This document shows, piece after piece, positions 1 through 8,802 of a stretch of DNA of 64,000 nt. The translations under genes were made by a program, and so were the position numbers. How positions within the stretch are numbered: position 1 is the stretch's first letter; every line of letters begins with the position of its first letter. The notes under the pieces were generated by a model. The model saw nothing but the letters and a program-made list of their open reading frames with translations. It was not told the origin of the DNA and did no database searches. The stretch comes from DASSBR01 sp035701285 (lineage in GTDB: Bacteria > Pseudomonadota > Gammaproteobacteria > Natronospirales > DASSBR01): NCBI GenBank assembly GCA_035701285.1, contig DASSNT010000006.1, positions 1-64,000 on the forward strand. The letters run 5' to 3'.

Positions 1-99
1 TTCGTAATGTTGACGGACGAGGAGCGTCAGCTCTTTTCCGAAGCCCTGCCTGTTCCGGTTCTGCCCTCAAACAGGAACGCCGTACATCGCCCGCACTGA
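1..99 (+). CDS. C-terminal end of a truncated polysaccharide flippase (partial, runs off the window)
   Basis: From base 1 the forward strand reads in frame to a TGA at 97-99. The peptide contains FVMLTDEERQLFSEALP, which closely matches the C-terminus of the complete flippase on the other strand at 3805-5334 (LVMLTPQERALFSEALP). I therefore read it as the last 32 residues of a second Wzx/MATE-like oligosaccharide flippase whose body lies left of the window. The downstream sulfotransferase starts 18 bases later, so the two are probably co-transcribed. Function is inferred only from the tail match. A chance match is unlikely given the length and the position in a polysaccharide locus. Confidence 0.7.
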   Translation, partial: FVMLTDEERQLFSEALPVPVLPSNRNAVHRPH

Positions 100-117
100 C
101 CTTCACCAGTTATAAGT

Positions 118-885
118 ATGTCTGAATCAGAAACTGCCAGAAATAATAGTCCCCTTAAAACCGCGATCGTTCTAGGTGCTCCTCGTAGCGGTACGTCGAT
201 GACAGCCGGCATTCTCGCCATCCTCGGGGTAGATATGGGCAACGTTCGCAATGCCGACCCCTTAAACCCTCAAGGTTATTACGAAGACCGCGACTTCCTG
301 AACCTGGGAGACGACATCTTTCGAGCTGCCGATCCTGACTCTAACGGTTTCTGTCCACCGGAAGCCTCTGCAATCCGTGAAGTAAAAGGCGAGTTTGAAG
401 GACGAATAACGGCATTGGTAAGCGAGAGAAACACCGCCTGCAACCAAGCCGCATGGGGATGGAAGACGACGCAGACATGCCTTCTCGCGGACCTGTTTCT
501 GCCGCATGTCACGAATCCCCACTTCGTGGTAGCACTCAGGAACCCGCTCGGCTCCGCCAAATCCGCTATCCGATATGTGCAACATGACATCAAAAAGCAC
601 ATGTATGAAGAGCTGACCCTTGTTTCCGCACTCAGAACCATAGGCCGGTATGAAGAGGCGACTTACCAGCTTTTGAACCGTCACCCGGACATCCCGCATT
701 TGATACTTGCGTATGAAGACATCGTGTCTGATCCTGTTAGTGCCAGCCGCTCGCTTGCTTCTTTTTTGGCTCTACCTGTAGACAAAACCGCTTTAGATAA
801 TGCTGTCGAATTTGTACAGACGCGAAACAAGGGAGGTCGGCCCCGATGGTGGAAGCGGCTTACAGCATTACCAGTGCATGGATGA
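118..885 (+). CDS. sulfotransferase family protein
   Basis: A 255-residue protein with both PAPS-binding signatures of sulfotransferases. The 5'-phosphosulfate loop is GAPRSGTS at about residues 20-27. The 3'-phosphate-binding segment is near residues 140-150 (LRNPLGSAKSA, with Arg141 and Ser149). The family moves sulfate from PAPS to a hydroxyl or amino group. Given the glycosyltransferase six bases downstream, the acceptor is probably a sugar of the exopolysaccharide; this is inference. No signal peptide or membrane segment is seen. The start has no clear Shine-Dalgarno sequence. It is one of four different sulfotransferases in the window, and they share little sequence beyond the PAPS motifs. 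Confidence 0.85.
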   Translation: MSESETARNNSPLKTAIVLGAPRSGTSMTAGILAILGVDMGNVRNADPLNPQGYYEDRDFLNLGDDIFRAADPDSNGFCPPEASAIREVKGEFEGRITALVSERNTACNQAAWGWKTTQTCLLADLFLPHVTNPHFVVALRNPLGSAKSAIRYVQHDIKKHMYEELTLVSALRTIGRYEEATYQLLNRHPDIPHLILAYEDIVSDPVSASRSLASFLALPVDKTALDNAVEFVQTRNKGGRPRWWKRLTALPVHG

Positions 886-891
886 ACCGGA

Positions 892-2088
892 ATGAACGCG
901 CTGTATTTTGTTGACCAGTTTCCAAAATTGTCCGAAACTTTCGTCCGGGACGAAGCCGTCTGGATGGAAGAGCATTCGCATTTAGCGGGCATCGTAGCGT
1001 TGAAGCTGAACGACGCCTTGCTTCCTGATATTCCCGGAACCATTCATCGTAAGATCCACCGCACTTCGCTTCGTTATGTACGCCGGCTTCGGCGCCCCTT
1101 CATTGTCATCTACTGGCTGCTGCGTGCGCCGCGCCGCTTTCTCATCGCCTATCGGCTGCTGTTGCAGGATCGGACAATGCAACGGTACTTCTGGAACGCG
1201 GCAAGGACAGCGAGGGAGGTAAAAGGTTTAAAACCGAATATCGTGCATGCCCATTTTGCAAGTGATGCCGCTCAAATTGCGAGGTTCGTAAGCTGCATTC
1301 TCAATGCGCCCTTTACCCTATGCGTTCATCATTACGATATCTTCCTGGACCCGCCCGAAAACTACGGCGCGCTCGCCGCTTCTGCCGCACATGTAGTGAC
1401 TATTTCAAACTACAACCGCAACTACCTGATAAATAAACATAATTTACCGGCTAACAAGCTGGATGTGATTCACTGCGGTGTCAGCATCGGACGGTTTTAT
1501 CGCACGGTTCCCTATCCCGAAATTGGCACTGGCCCGCTGGCGCTCGTTAGCGTCGGGCGGCTCGTTCATGTTAAGGGTCATCAATATCTCATTGATGCCT
1601 GCGCCAATCTTCTGGCTTCAGGAATTGACTTTCACCTGACAATCATCGGCGACGGGCCACGGCACAAGCAGCTTGAGGAACGAATTCAGGCCCTCGGATT
1701 GGCGGATCACGTTGAGTTAGCCGGCGCGCAGTCTTCTGATGCCGTTCGCGAATACCTGGAGCGTTCACATATCTTCGTCATGCCGAGCTTGTCCGAAGGG
1801 ATACCGGTCGCGCTGATGGAAGCGATGATCATGGAAATACCGGTAATTGCAACACGCATAAAGGGAATTCCCGAACTGGTTGAAGACGGATGCTCGGGCC
1901 TCCTGGTAGCCGCCGAAGATGCCGAACAGCTATCGGCTGCAATCACAAGGCTGCTAAACGATAGCGACATGAGGACTCGCCTTGGCGGCCGCGGCCGCAG
2001 GGTCGTGTTGGAGCGCTTTAACGCGTGCACGGAGTACGGCAAACTTCTGAGGTTGTGGTCGCAAGCTACCACAGAGACCGGGGCCTGA
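892..2088 (+). CDS. GT4 family glycosyltransferase
   Basis: A 398-residue GT-B retaining glycosyltransferase of family GT4. The C-terminal Rossmann half has the nucleotide-sugar-binding block around residues 219-230 (SVGRLVHVKGH) and the E-x7-E motif at Glu302-Glu310. A HAHF segment near residue 119 is typical of the N-terminal half. It should add a hexose or related sugar to a lipid-linked glycan at the cytoplasmic face; donor and acceptor cannot be read from the sequence. It lies between two sulfotransferases. Its stop codon is directly followed by the ATG of the next gene, so translation is probably coupled. Confidence 0.88.
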   Translation: MNALYFVDQFPKLSETFVRDEAVWMEEHSHLAGIVALKLNDALLPDIPGTIHRKIHRTSLRYVRRLRRPFIVIYWLLRAPRRFLIAYRLLLQDRTMQRYFWNAARTAREVKGLKPNIVHAHFASDAAQIARFVSCILNAPFTLCVHHYDIFLDPPENYGALAASAAHVVTISNYNRNYLINKHNLPANKLDVIHCGVSIGRFYRTVPYPEIGTGPLALVSVGRLVHVKGHQYLIDACANLLASGIDFHLTIIGDGPRHKQLEERIQALGLADHVELAGAQSSDAVREYLERSHIFVMPSLSEGIPVALMEAMIMEIPVIATRIKGIPELVEDGCSGLLVAAEDAEQLSAAITRLLNDSDMRTRLGGRGRRVVLERFNACTEYGKLLRLWSQATTETGA

Positions 2089-2814
2089 ATGATTTCCCAT
2101 CACCACAACTGTGTGTTTGTACACATTCCGAAGTGCGCCGGCAAAAGCATTGAACATGTCTTCCTGGCGTCGCTCGGCTTGACCTGGCGCACCCGAGCGC
2201 CACTGCTGCTTCGGCCCAACGACATGCCGGAGCTGGGCCCGCCTCGACTCGCACACCTGAAGGCGGCTGACTACGTGCGCTGCAAATACTTGACTCAGCG
2301 GCAGTTCGATGAGTATTTCAAATTTGCCTTTGTACGCAATCCATGGAGCCGGGTCGTTTCAATGTATAAATACATGGGATTCCACCGACATTGCGATTTT
2401 GCGACATTTGTAACGACCAGGCTCGCGACGGAACTTTGGGAACAAAGGTACTGGTTTGTCGGGCCTCAAAACGAATATATCTACTCTCAGGAAGGCGACC
2501 TGCTCGTCGACTTTGTCGGCAAATTTGAAAATATACAAGCCGATTTTAACCGGGTATGTCGCGCGTTGGATTTACCTGAGACGCAGCTCCGCCACGTTAA
2601 CTGGCACGAAAAGCGGGAAGCGAAACTGCCCTTCACCCCGAAACGACTGTCGACCTATATCTTGCGCCATCGCGAGATCAAACGGGCTCCGCCTCATAAA
2701 GATTACAAAGACTATTATGACGAAGAGACAAAAGGCCTCGTAGCTGAACTTTACAAACGTGATATCGAACTATTTGGCTACGGATTTGACGCACACCAAA
2801 CCCGGGTAGCGTAG
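2089..2814 (+). CDS. Sulfotransfer_2-type carbohydrate sulfotransferase
   Basis: A 241-residue protein starting with HIPKCAGKS at residues 12-20, the 5'-PAPS loop typical of the carbohydrate sulfotransferase 2 group (heparan 2-O and HNK-1-like enzymes). The 3'-phosphate motif FVRNPWSRVVS is at about residues 81-91. It starts immediately at the stop of the glycosyltransferase, so both are likely made together. It probably sulfates a sugar of the polymer. It converges with the GT2 gene at 2835 with only 20 bases between, and no terminator hairpin is visible there. Its codon use looks more AT-rich than in the rest of the locus. Confidence 0.85.
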   Translation: MISHHHNCVFVHIPKCAGKSIEHVFLASLGLTWRTRAPLLLRPNDMPELGPPRLAHLKAADYVRCKYLTQRQFDEYFKFAFVRNPWSRVVSMYKYMGFHRHCDFATFVTTRLATELWEQRYWFVGPQNEYIYSQEGDLLVDFVGKFENIQADFNRVCRALDLPETQLRHVNWHEKREAKLPFTPKRLSTYILRHREIKRAPPHKDYKDYYDEETKGLVAELYKRDIELFGYGFDAHQTRVA

Positions 2815-2834
2815 CCCCTAAGCGCCGTGCTTGT

Positions 2835-3797
2835 TCACGCGCCTGCTTTTCCGGACTCCGCCGTTTCCGTGTAATAGTTTTTATCTTTCCTGATTGCACC
2901 CAGAAATGCCGATAGCAAGGCGCGGAAGGCGCTACGGACTGAAAGCGCCATGAGGCAACCCATCCAGTCCTTCAATAAGAGAAATAACGTCCCACGGCGC
3001 ATGTGAATCAGCATAATCGTCCGGAACTGCCAGTATTGAAATGCGTTCAGAGCTTGTATATATGAGCGCGGATGCCCTCTTTCGGCAATCCAACGGGTTG
3101 CAGAGCTGATCGCGGTGATATTGTCCTCGACCAGAGAAAGGCCATTGTTGCTTCTTATCTGGCTACCGCGATTCATCGTAATTTCGGTATCGCAACTTTC
3201 TGCGTAGCCTATTGCCCTAGCTTCCGCAACCGAACGCCAGAACAACTCATAGTCCTGACATGTCGTTTGATGCGCTGAGAAGAGAGACCCCAGCCGCTGC
3301 AATAAATCGTGCTTTATAAGAACGGTCGATGTTTTTATAGCCCAGTGACAAAACAGGTATTCTCTGTTCGTCATCTCTAGAGACGGAAACGGCTCTCGGC
3401 CGTCATCCCGACCGTCCTCGAAAAGATACCTCTTGTTTGCGTGAATGAATTCAACATCGTTCGCTTGCCTGATCACGTCAACCGCATGTTGCAGCTTGTC
3501 CCGCAGCCACACGTCATCTGAGTCCAGAAAGGCGACCCACTCCCCGGTTGCCGCGTTGATCGCAGTGTTCCGCGCGACCGCAACGCCGCTGTTTGGCTGA
3601 TGCTTGTACTGAATGCAGGGGTGCTGGCTCTGATAAGCTCTCACGACTTCGGCGGTTGCATCGGTGGAGCCGTCATCGACAACTAATATCTCGTGAGGCG
3701 GGTAGGTTTGCCGCAACACGGATTCCAAAGCGCGCCCGATGAATTCTTCGCGGTTCCAGACCGGGATAACAACGCTGATTGTTGGCATGGACGTCAT
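2835..3797 (-). CDS. GT2 family glycosyltransferase
   Basis: A 320-residue GT-A inverting glycosyltransferase. The N-terminal ISVVIPVWNREE block (residues 7-18), DDGS (41-44) and the metal-binding DSDD (92-95) are all present. There is no transmembrane anchor, so it should act at the inner face of the membrane on a lipid-linked acceptor. It is the last gene of the minus-strand operon running from 13665. Its ATG is seven bases after the flippase stop. Donor sugar unknown. Confidence 0.87.
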   Translation of the reverse strand: MTSMPTISVVIPVWNREEFIGRALESVLRQTYPPHEILVVDDGSTDATAEVVRAYQSQHPCIQYKHQPNSGVAVARNTAINAATGEWVAFLDSDDVWLRDKLQHAVDVIRQANDVEFIHANKRYLFEDGRDDGREPFPSLEMTNREYLFCHWAIKTSTVLIKHDLLQRLGSLFSAHQTTCQDYELFWRSVAEARAIGYAESCDTEITMNRGSQIRSNNGLSLVEDNITAISSATRWIAERGHPRSYIQALNAFQYWQFRTIMLIHMRRGTLFLLLKDWMGCLMALSVRSAFRALLSAFLGAIRKDKNYYTETAESGKAGA

Positions 3798-3804
3798 TTA
3801 TTCC

Positions 3805-5334
3805 TTATGCAGCCTGCCTCTTCTCAATAAATTTTCCTGTCCAGGGCAAGGCTTCGGAGAACAGCGCGCGCTCCTGTGGAGTAAGCATGACCAGATAAAA
3901 GAAAATCAGCAACGGCCCGTAGTACCCGGCCCCCCACATGAGAATCTGCCAGTAAGTCTTGATATCAATAGTCGTAATTACGTAGACCAACGGAAGTTGA
4001 GCCATAACCGCGACTGCGACAAGCGGCACGACTGCCTTGATCAGGCGAGACAACGGAAGCTGCATGATCCGGCAAAGGTACGCCGGCAGGATGGTCAGCC
4101 GCGTCGCGACCATTGGAATTGTCGTCCCCAGAGCCACGCCGGCCAGCCCGTACCAATGAACCAGGAGCAAGCTTAGCCCCAGATTAGCCGCCGCTTCACC
4201 AAGGTTCATGAAGGCGGTGAACTTGTGCTTGGCCATCGCATAGACAACCCCGATGCTGGGGCTCAGAATACTGGCGGTCGCACGGCCGGCGATTATGATA
4301 ACCAACGGCAAAAACGCGTCCAGGTACTGCGGGCCGACCCACAACGTAATGAACGGGCGCGCGAATATCAGCGCCGCACCCATTCCCAGGATGGTCAGGA
4401 TCGTCTTTATTCGCGCGAGAATGATGAATTTATCGCGTATCTGTGCGTGCTCGCCTCGGCTGTAGTAGCCCGCGTACACACTTGGCGGCGACGGAACGAC
4501 GCTGTTCACCGCACTGACGGTGTAGCCGTTCAGCCGCGCGGCGATATTGAAATGGGTGACCGCCGTTACTCCCATTGTGCTGGCGATCACGACGTTATCG
4601 AGTTCGAACTTCATTTTGTTGGCGATCTGGCCGACAAACTGATAGATGCCAAATCCGATCAGCTCGCGCATCTTGTCGATGGCGAAATGCCTGCCGCGCA
4701 GTCTCAGCCACGGTGCCAGCGTCCGAACCAGCAGTTGCTGGACACAATAGCCAAGCAAGTCCACGCTCACCGAAATGAAGGCGAGTGCGACTATGCCATA
4801 GCCCCGGCTCAGGAACAGAAGAAACAGTGCAGCCCGGACGATCACCTTGCCGAGTTGCACGTAGCAGGTGTAGTCGAAACGCAGGTTTGCCGTCAAAACG
4901 CCGAACTGAATATAGAACGGAAACGACAACGCAAAGCCGGTTCCCATTATGAACGCGGTTTCACGGAAAACAGCAACATCGTGCGGATTACTGATCAGTA
5001 GCGGCGCGAACCAGACGATGCCAATTGTGGCCAGCAAGGCCAGCAAACCGAATCCGCAAAACATCACCAGCGAGGCGGCAATGATTGTATTCAGTTCCTC
5101 CGGATCATTTCTCGGCATCGCGTGGGCGAGATATCGCTGGGCGGCACCCGACACGCCAAAGTCAAGCAACGCATAGAAATTAATGAATGTCCCGATCAGT
5201 ACCCAGACGCCATACCAGCGGTCGCCCAAGGAATGAATGACGTACGGCGCGAGAAAAAACGACACCCCGATGCTGATCACCAGGGTGAAAGCGCGCAGCC
5301 CCGCGCCTCTGAATAGCAGCTTCGCGGTAGTCAT
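3805..5334 (-). CDS. oligosaccharide flippase (Wzx/MATE-like membrane protein)
   Basis: A 509-residue polytopic membrane protein with about a dozen hydrophobic segments, beginning MTTAKLLFRGAGLRAF and followed by a typical first helix. It resembles Wzx/PST polysaccharide transporters, which move undecaprenyl-linked repeat units to the periplasmic face. I chose the ATG at 5334 because it overlaps the stop codon of the upstream lipoprotein gene as ATGA; an open frame 34 codons longer lies wholly inside that gene. The C-terminus (LTPQERALFSEALP) is mirrored in the truncated gene at 1-99, so the locus holds or held two related flippases in opposite orientation. Confidence 0.82.
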   Translation of the reverse strand: MTTAKLLFRGAGLRAFTLVISIGVSFFLAPYVIHSLGDRWYGVWVLIGTFINFYALLDFGVSGAAQRYLAHAMPRNDPEELNTIIAASLVMFCGFGLLALLATIGIVWFAPLLISNPHDVAVFRETAFIMGTGFALSFPFYIQFGVLTANLRFDYTCYVQLGKVIVRAALFLLFLSRGYGIVALAFISVSVDLLGYCVQQLLVRTLAPWLRLRGRHFAIDKMRELIGFGIYQFVGQIANKMKFELDNVVIASTMGVTAVTHFNIAARLNGYTVSAVNSVVPSPPSVYAGYYSRGEHAQIRDKFIILARIKTILTILGMGAALIFARPFITLWVGPQYLDAFLPLVIIIAGRATASILSPSIGVVYAMAKHKFTAFMNLGEAAANLGLSLLLVHWYGLAGVALGTTIPMVATRLTILPAYLCRIMQLPLSRLIKAVVPLVAVAVMAQLPLVYVITTIDIKTYWQILMWGAGYYGPLLIFFYLVMLTPQERALFSEALPWTGKFIEKRQAA

Positions 5335-7472
5335 CTCTTGGCAACGTCGCCCGTAACGGACGTACGCGGCACGACGGCGAAGTTCGGGTAATTGGAGTAA
5401 TCCGGCCGTGTCGGCTGGCTCTTGAAAAGCTCCCACGCCTTGACGGCACCGGGGACGCCGGTGTCAACGGCCGCCGCCAGGGCGGGCTGCATGTTGGCTG
5501 GATAACCTGTCGGACTCCAGGGGTAGCCGTACATATCCCCCGCCTCATACTTATGCCCGAGATGTTGCGCCATCGCGTCGCTGCCGCACTCCATTCGGGC
5601 GACTTTCGGTGACACCGACTTCTGGTACACCTTTTCGAAGCTGTCATAGGTGTCGGCACGTCTGTTGCTGGTGACGGGAAGCGTATAACTTGACCCGTAG
5701 ACGTAACAGAAACCTGGCGCAACCATTCTGCCCACCGGGAATTTCGCCTTCCAGTGCAACAGCGTTTCGGCACCGTCAAAACCGAGATCGGCCAGATGGC
5801 CAATGGCCCAGGTGAAGAAATCGTCCTGCCACGGCGCCAGTGACGTGTGATGATCGTAATGAGTTGCGTAAGGCCCCGCCGTGAGGGCGCCCAGCGCATT
5901 GCCGTCGCGATCCTGGATATACTCGTTGTACCAGTCGATATTGGTTTTGATCATGTCCACGAAGTAGGACTTCAACGGCGCATTATCGGGCGTGATGTAG
6001 GCGGCATCGCCAAGCGTCCGCAGCCCCCAGGCCTGGCCACGCACCTGGTTCGTCTTTAACAGGCCTTTGCTGTGGTGGCGGTATTTCGGGTTGATTTGCA
6101 GTACGTTCCAGTCGGCCCAGAACTGCAGTTGCTCAAGGTAGTAGAAATCGCCCGTCACGATGTATGACAGGTAGCCGATGGAAGGCTCGTGAGCCGCATT
6201 AGGTCTGTTCGGATCGCGGCAATCTCCGGCACATTTCGGAAATGCCTCGTACTTTTTGGTCTCGGGGTTGTAGGTGCTGCTGTGAGTCCCCAGTAGCGTC
6301 ATGTAGGGATAGTCCAGCACCGTTACCGGCCGACCGGTTTCCTTGTCGCGGTAAAAGACGTCATAGCTGCCAGCGGCATCGTCGTTGGCCAGCATCCAGC
6401 GAAACGCGCGCGGGTCCATGGTGAGCAGGTATACGGTGCTCCAGCGCGGCAGCGGCCCAATTCCTGCCTGCGCGCCGGCGGCCGCCATATCCTGCGTCTG
6501 GTCGCCGATGCCCATTGGCTCTACGCTTTGGATGACACTGTCGAGAAAAGCGTCGCTCGGCTGCACGTCTGCATAGCGGGACACTGCCTTCGAAGCCTGG
6601 ATATAGCGCCCGTTCAGCTTCGCATACACCGCCGTTTCGTCACCCCACCACATGACGCGGTGCCAGCGGGTCTGGGCATAGTGTTCAATATCGTCTCTTT
6701 TATAGACATCATCGCCCACGGTGATGGTCGCATCGTAGGTGATATTGTGCGGCTTCGGGACCCACGCCCAGTCGTTCTCAATTACGACGTTGACCCGCAC
6801 CCGGTGGATCGGATCGCCAGCATAGGCGCGGACATAGAAGTATGCGGCCAGATGCGGACTGGATTCGTCGTCCGACTGCAGCGGCCCGCCGACAATCCAT
6901 TCCGATACTTGCGGACCGGACAGCCATAGATTGCATTGCCGACCCCACGGTCGGCAGCTTTCATCGGCGGCGACCTGCTCGAGGAAATCGCGCGCATCGG
7001 CCGTCCAGGTCTTGCCGTCGACATTCAGCGACACCCGTGCATCGAAATCCGTGGCCAGCAGATCACCCAGTGTGACGGGCTCGGCGCTGGCCTCTTCGCC
7101 ACCGGTCGCAAGATTCACCACCCGGGTGTCTGAATCCGACAGCTCCGGCACCACGACAGTAATGACCGCGTGACGCAGCGAGCCATCGTCATTCGTCGCT
7201 TTACGATCCACTTGAACCGGAATGGACTTGCCGTCGATCACTGCACGCAAATGCGCGCCGGCAGGGACATCGCCTTTTTTGAATATCTGCCCGAACGTAA
7301 CAGGCACGTTTTGGCGGTCGGTGCCGGACTCATCGATAACAGCGATGGCCGTGACGCCGTTCCTGACGTCATTTCCTTGCAGGCTGAGCTGCGCCGGCGG
7401 GACCAAAGCCGAGGCGCAGCCAGTCAGCGCACAAATAAATACGAATATTATGCCTCTTGCCTTTTTATACAT
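5331..7472 (-). CDS. large secreted lipoprotein, possibly carbohydrate-active (RIFT-barrel-like N-terminus)
   Basis: A 713-residue protein with an N-terminal lipoprotein signal (MYKKARG, hydrophobic stretch, lipobox ALTGC near residue 18), so it should be lipid-anchored in the envelope. The region of about residues 45-110 (VPVTFGQIFKKGDVPAG ... DDGSLRHAV) resembles the RIFT-barrel domain of YetA/rhamnogalacturonan-lyase-like proteins. The rest is rich in Trp, Tyr and His, as in alpha/alpha-barrel polysaccharide lyases. A periplasmic role in trimming or lysing the polymer would fit, but catalytic residues cannot be assigned. The start at 7472 was chosen because only there does a signal peptide appear; it overlaps the upstream glycosyltransferase by eight bases. 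Confidence 0.6.
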   Translation of the reverse strand: MYKKARGIIFVFICALTGCASALVPPAQLSLQGNDVRNGVTAIAVIDESGTDRQNVPVTFGQIFKKGDVPAGAHLRAVIDGKSIPVQVDRKATNDDGSLRHAVITVVVPELSDSDTRVVNLATGGEEASAEPVTLGDLLATDFDARVSLNVDGKTWTADARDFLEQVAADESCRPWGRQCNLWLSGPQVSEWIVGGPLQSDDESSPHLAAYFYVRAYAGDPIHRVRVNVVIENDWAWVPKPHNITYDATITVGDDVYKRDDIEHYAQTRWHRVMWWGDETAVYAKLNGRYIQASKAVSRYADVQPSDAFLDSVIQSVEPMGIGDQTQDMAAAGAQAGIGPLPRWSTVYLLTMDPRAFRWMLANDDAAGSYDVFYRDKETGRPVTVLDYPYMTLLGTHSSTYNPETKKYEAFPKCAGDCRDPNRPNAAHEPSIGYLSYIVTGDFYYLEQLQFWADWNVLQINPKYRHHSKGLLKTNQVRGQAWGLRTLGDAAYITPDNAPLKSYFVDMIKTNIDWYNEYIQDRDGNALGALTAGPYATHYDHHTSLAPWQDDFFTWAIGHLADLGFDGAETLLHWKAKFPVGRMVAPGFCYVYGSSYTLPVTSNRRADTYDSFEKVYQKSVSPKVARMECGSDAMAQHLGHKYEAGDMYGYPWSPTGYPANMQPALAAAVDTGVPGAVKAWELFKSQPTRPDYSNYPNFAVVPRTSVTGDVAKR

Positions 7473-8802
7473 GATTGCCTCCCGCCGTTGTTGCCACGAC
7501 TTCATCAAACACATCCGCCAGTTGCCGCGCCCGCGCCTTGCGGCTGTGGGTGGCAACGATGGCGTCCGACGCGACAGGTGCGACGCCGGCGCGAATGTTT
7601 TTGACAAATGCCTCGAGACCCACGGCGATTTCTTCTTCGCGGTCCATCGGCACGATCGTGTCGATTCCGGCACTCGACAGTATCCGGCCCGTGTCGCCGA
7701 CGCGGTCCGTCAGCGCCAGAATCGGCTTCCGCACCCGTAAATATTCATAGACCTTGGCAGGAATCTGGCCGTTATGCATCCGGCCCTGCAAAATGAGCAA
7801 GCCGTCTGCACTGCATAGCTCGGTCAATGCCTGCCGGTGAGAAACAGCGGGCTCAAGGTGAACGATATCGTCAACACTGGCCTGCCGGATCAGGTCGTTG
7901 TAGACATTCTCATGTCCAGAGCCGCGCAGGATAATTTTCAGATCGCGACCCGTCAGGGCACCAGATGCCTTCAGCTTTCCGATAGCTGCGATCAGCGGCC
8001 GCGGATTTCGGCCTTCGGGATACAACGCGCCACTGTGCACCAGGCGCAGCGGCGCTCGCTCCGGTGACGGCCTGATGTCCAGACCGTCGAAGTCTGATTC
8101 ATCGTAGCCATTTGGAATGATTGTCCAGCGGTCGGCCGGAATATGCGGGTAACGCCGGGCATACAAGCGCGCCGCGTCAGGGGCGGTGAATACGGCGCGG
8201 GAACAGCCGTCGATCGTCTTGCGTTCTATCCATCGGCAGGCACGCCGTGCCCAGGGGTTGTCATCGGACGCAGTGATCGGGTCCCGGAAGTCAGCCACCC
8301 ACGGAACCCCCGTCAGGCGATGCAATGTATGGGCGACCCAGAACGCAGTCGGATTCGGCTGCGTTGCCCATATAATCCGCGGCCGGTAACGCCTGACCAG
8401 CGACAGACCCATCGGCACGGCGCCCAGCCACCAACTGCTCCACCGGTCGGGAACAGCCAGCAGCGCCGGGTATTTGCGGCGGATCGAAAAGTGTTCGCGC
8501 ACGTCCCGGGCGAACGCGCGGAACACCGGCAGTGACGCTGGAATCCTGGCGCACTGGTCGGGATCGGCGCGGGAATAAGCCCGGATACTAGCCGTCAACA
8601 CCACCGGATCCCAGCCCGACTCGCCGAGATAACGAGAGAAGGCAAGCGAGCGGAGATAGCCGCTGCTCTCCTGGCACGGCGGATAATGATAGGCAACGAG
8701 AAGCGCCCTTCTCGAAGCAGCGGAACCTGCGCAGCCGGACTCCGCATCCAGCTCCGCCGGCGCGGCATCAGGCGCCCTGATTGCTTCAGCCGCGCGCCTC
8801 AA
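7465..8802 (-). CDS. GT4-like glycosyltransferase
   Basis: A 445-residue GT-B glycosyltransferase. After a variable N-terminus, LLVAYHYPPCQESSGY is the usual opening of WcaI/GT4-like enzymes. The C-terminal half has LRLVHSGALYPEGR and GQIPAKVYEYLR, the latter containing the conserved Glu pair region. The start is TTG at 8802: a strong TAAGGAG lies eight bases upstream, and the TTG overlaps the stop of the O-ligase gene (TTGA). No ATG occurs earlier than about 100 codons in. It is part of the minus-strand operon and likely extends the lipid-linked repeat unit. Confidence 0.82.
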   Translation of the reverse strand: MRRAAEAIRAPDAAPAELDAESGCAGSAASRRALLVAYHYPPCQESSGYLRSLAFSRYLGESGWDPVVLTASIRAYSRADPDQCARIPASLPVFRAFARDVREHFSIRRKYPALLAVPDRWSSWWLGAVPMGLSLVRRYRPRIIWATQPNPTAFWVAHTLHRLTGVPWVADFRDPITASDDNPWARRACRWIERKTIDGCSRAVFTAPDAARLYARRYPHIPADRWTIIPNGYDESDFDGLDIRPSPERAPLRLVHSGALYPEGRNPRPLIAAIGKLKASGALTGRDLKIILRGSGHENVYNDLIRQASVDDIVHLEPAVSHRQALTELCSADGLLILQGRMHNGQIPAKVYEYLRVRKPILALTDRVGDTGRILSSAGIDTIVPMDREEEIAVGLEAFVKNIRAGVAPVASDAIVATHSRKARARQLADVFDEVVATTAGGNHV

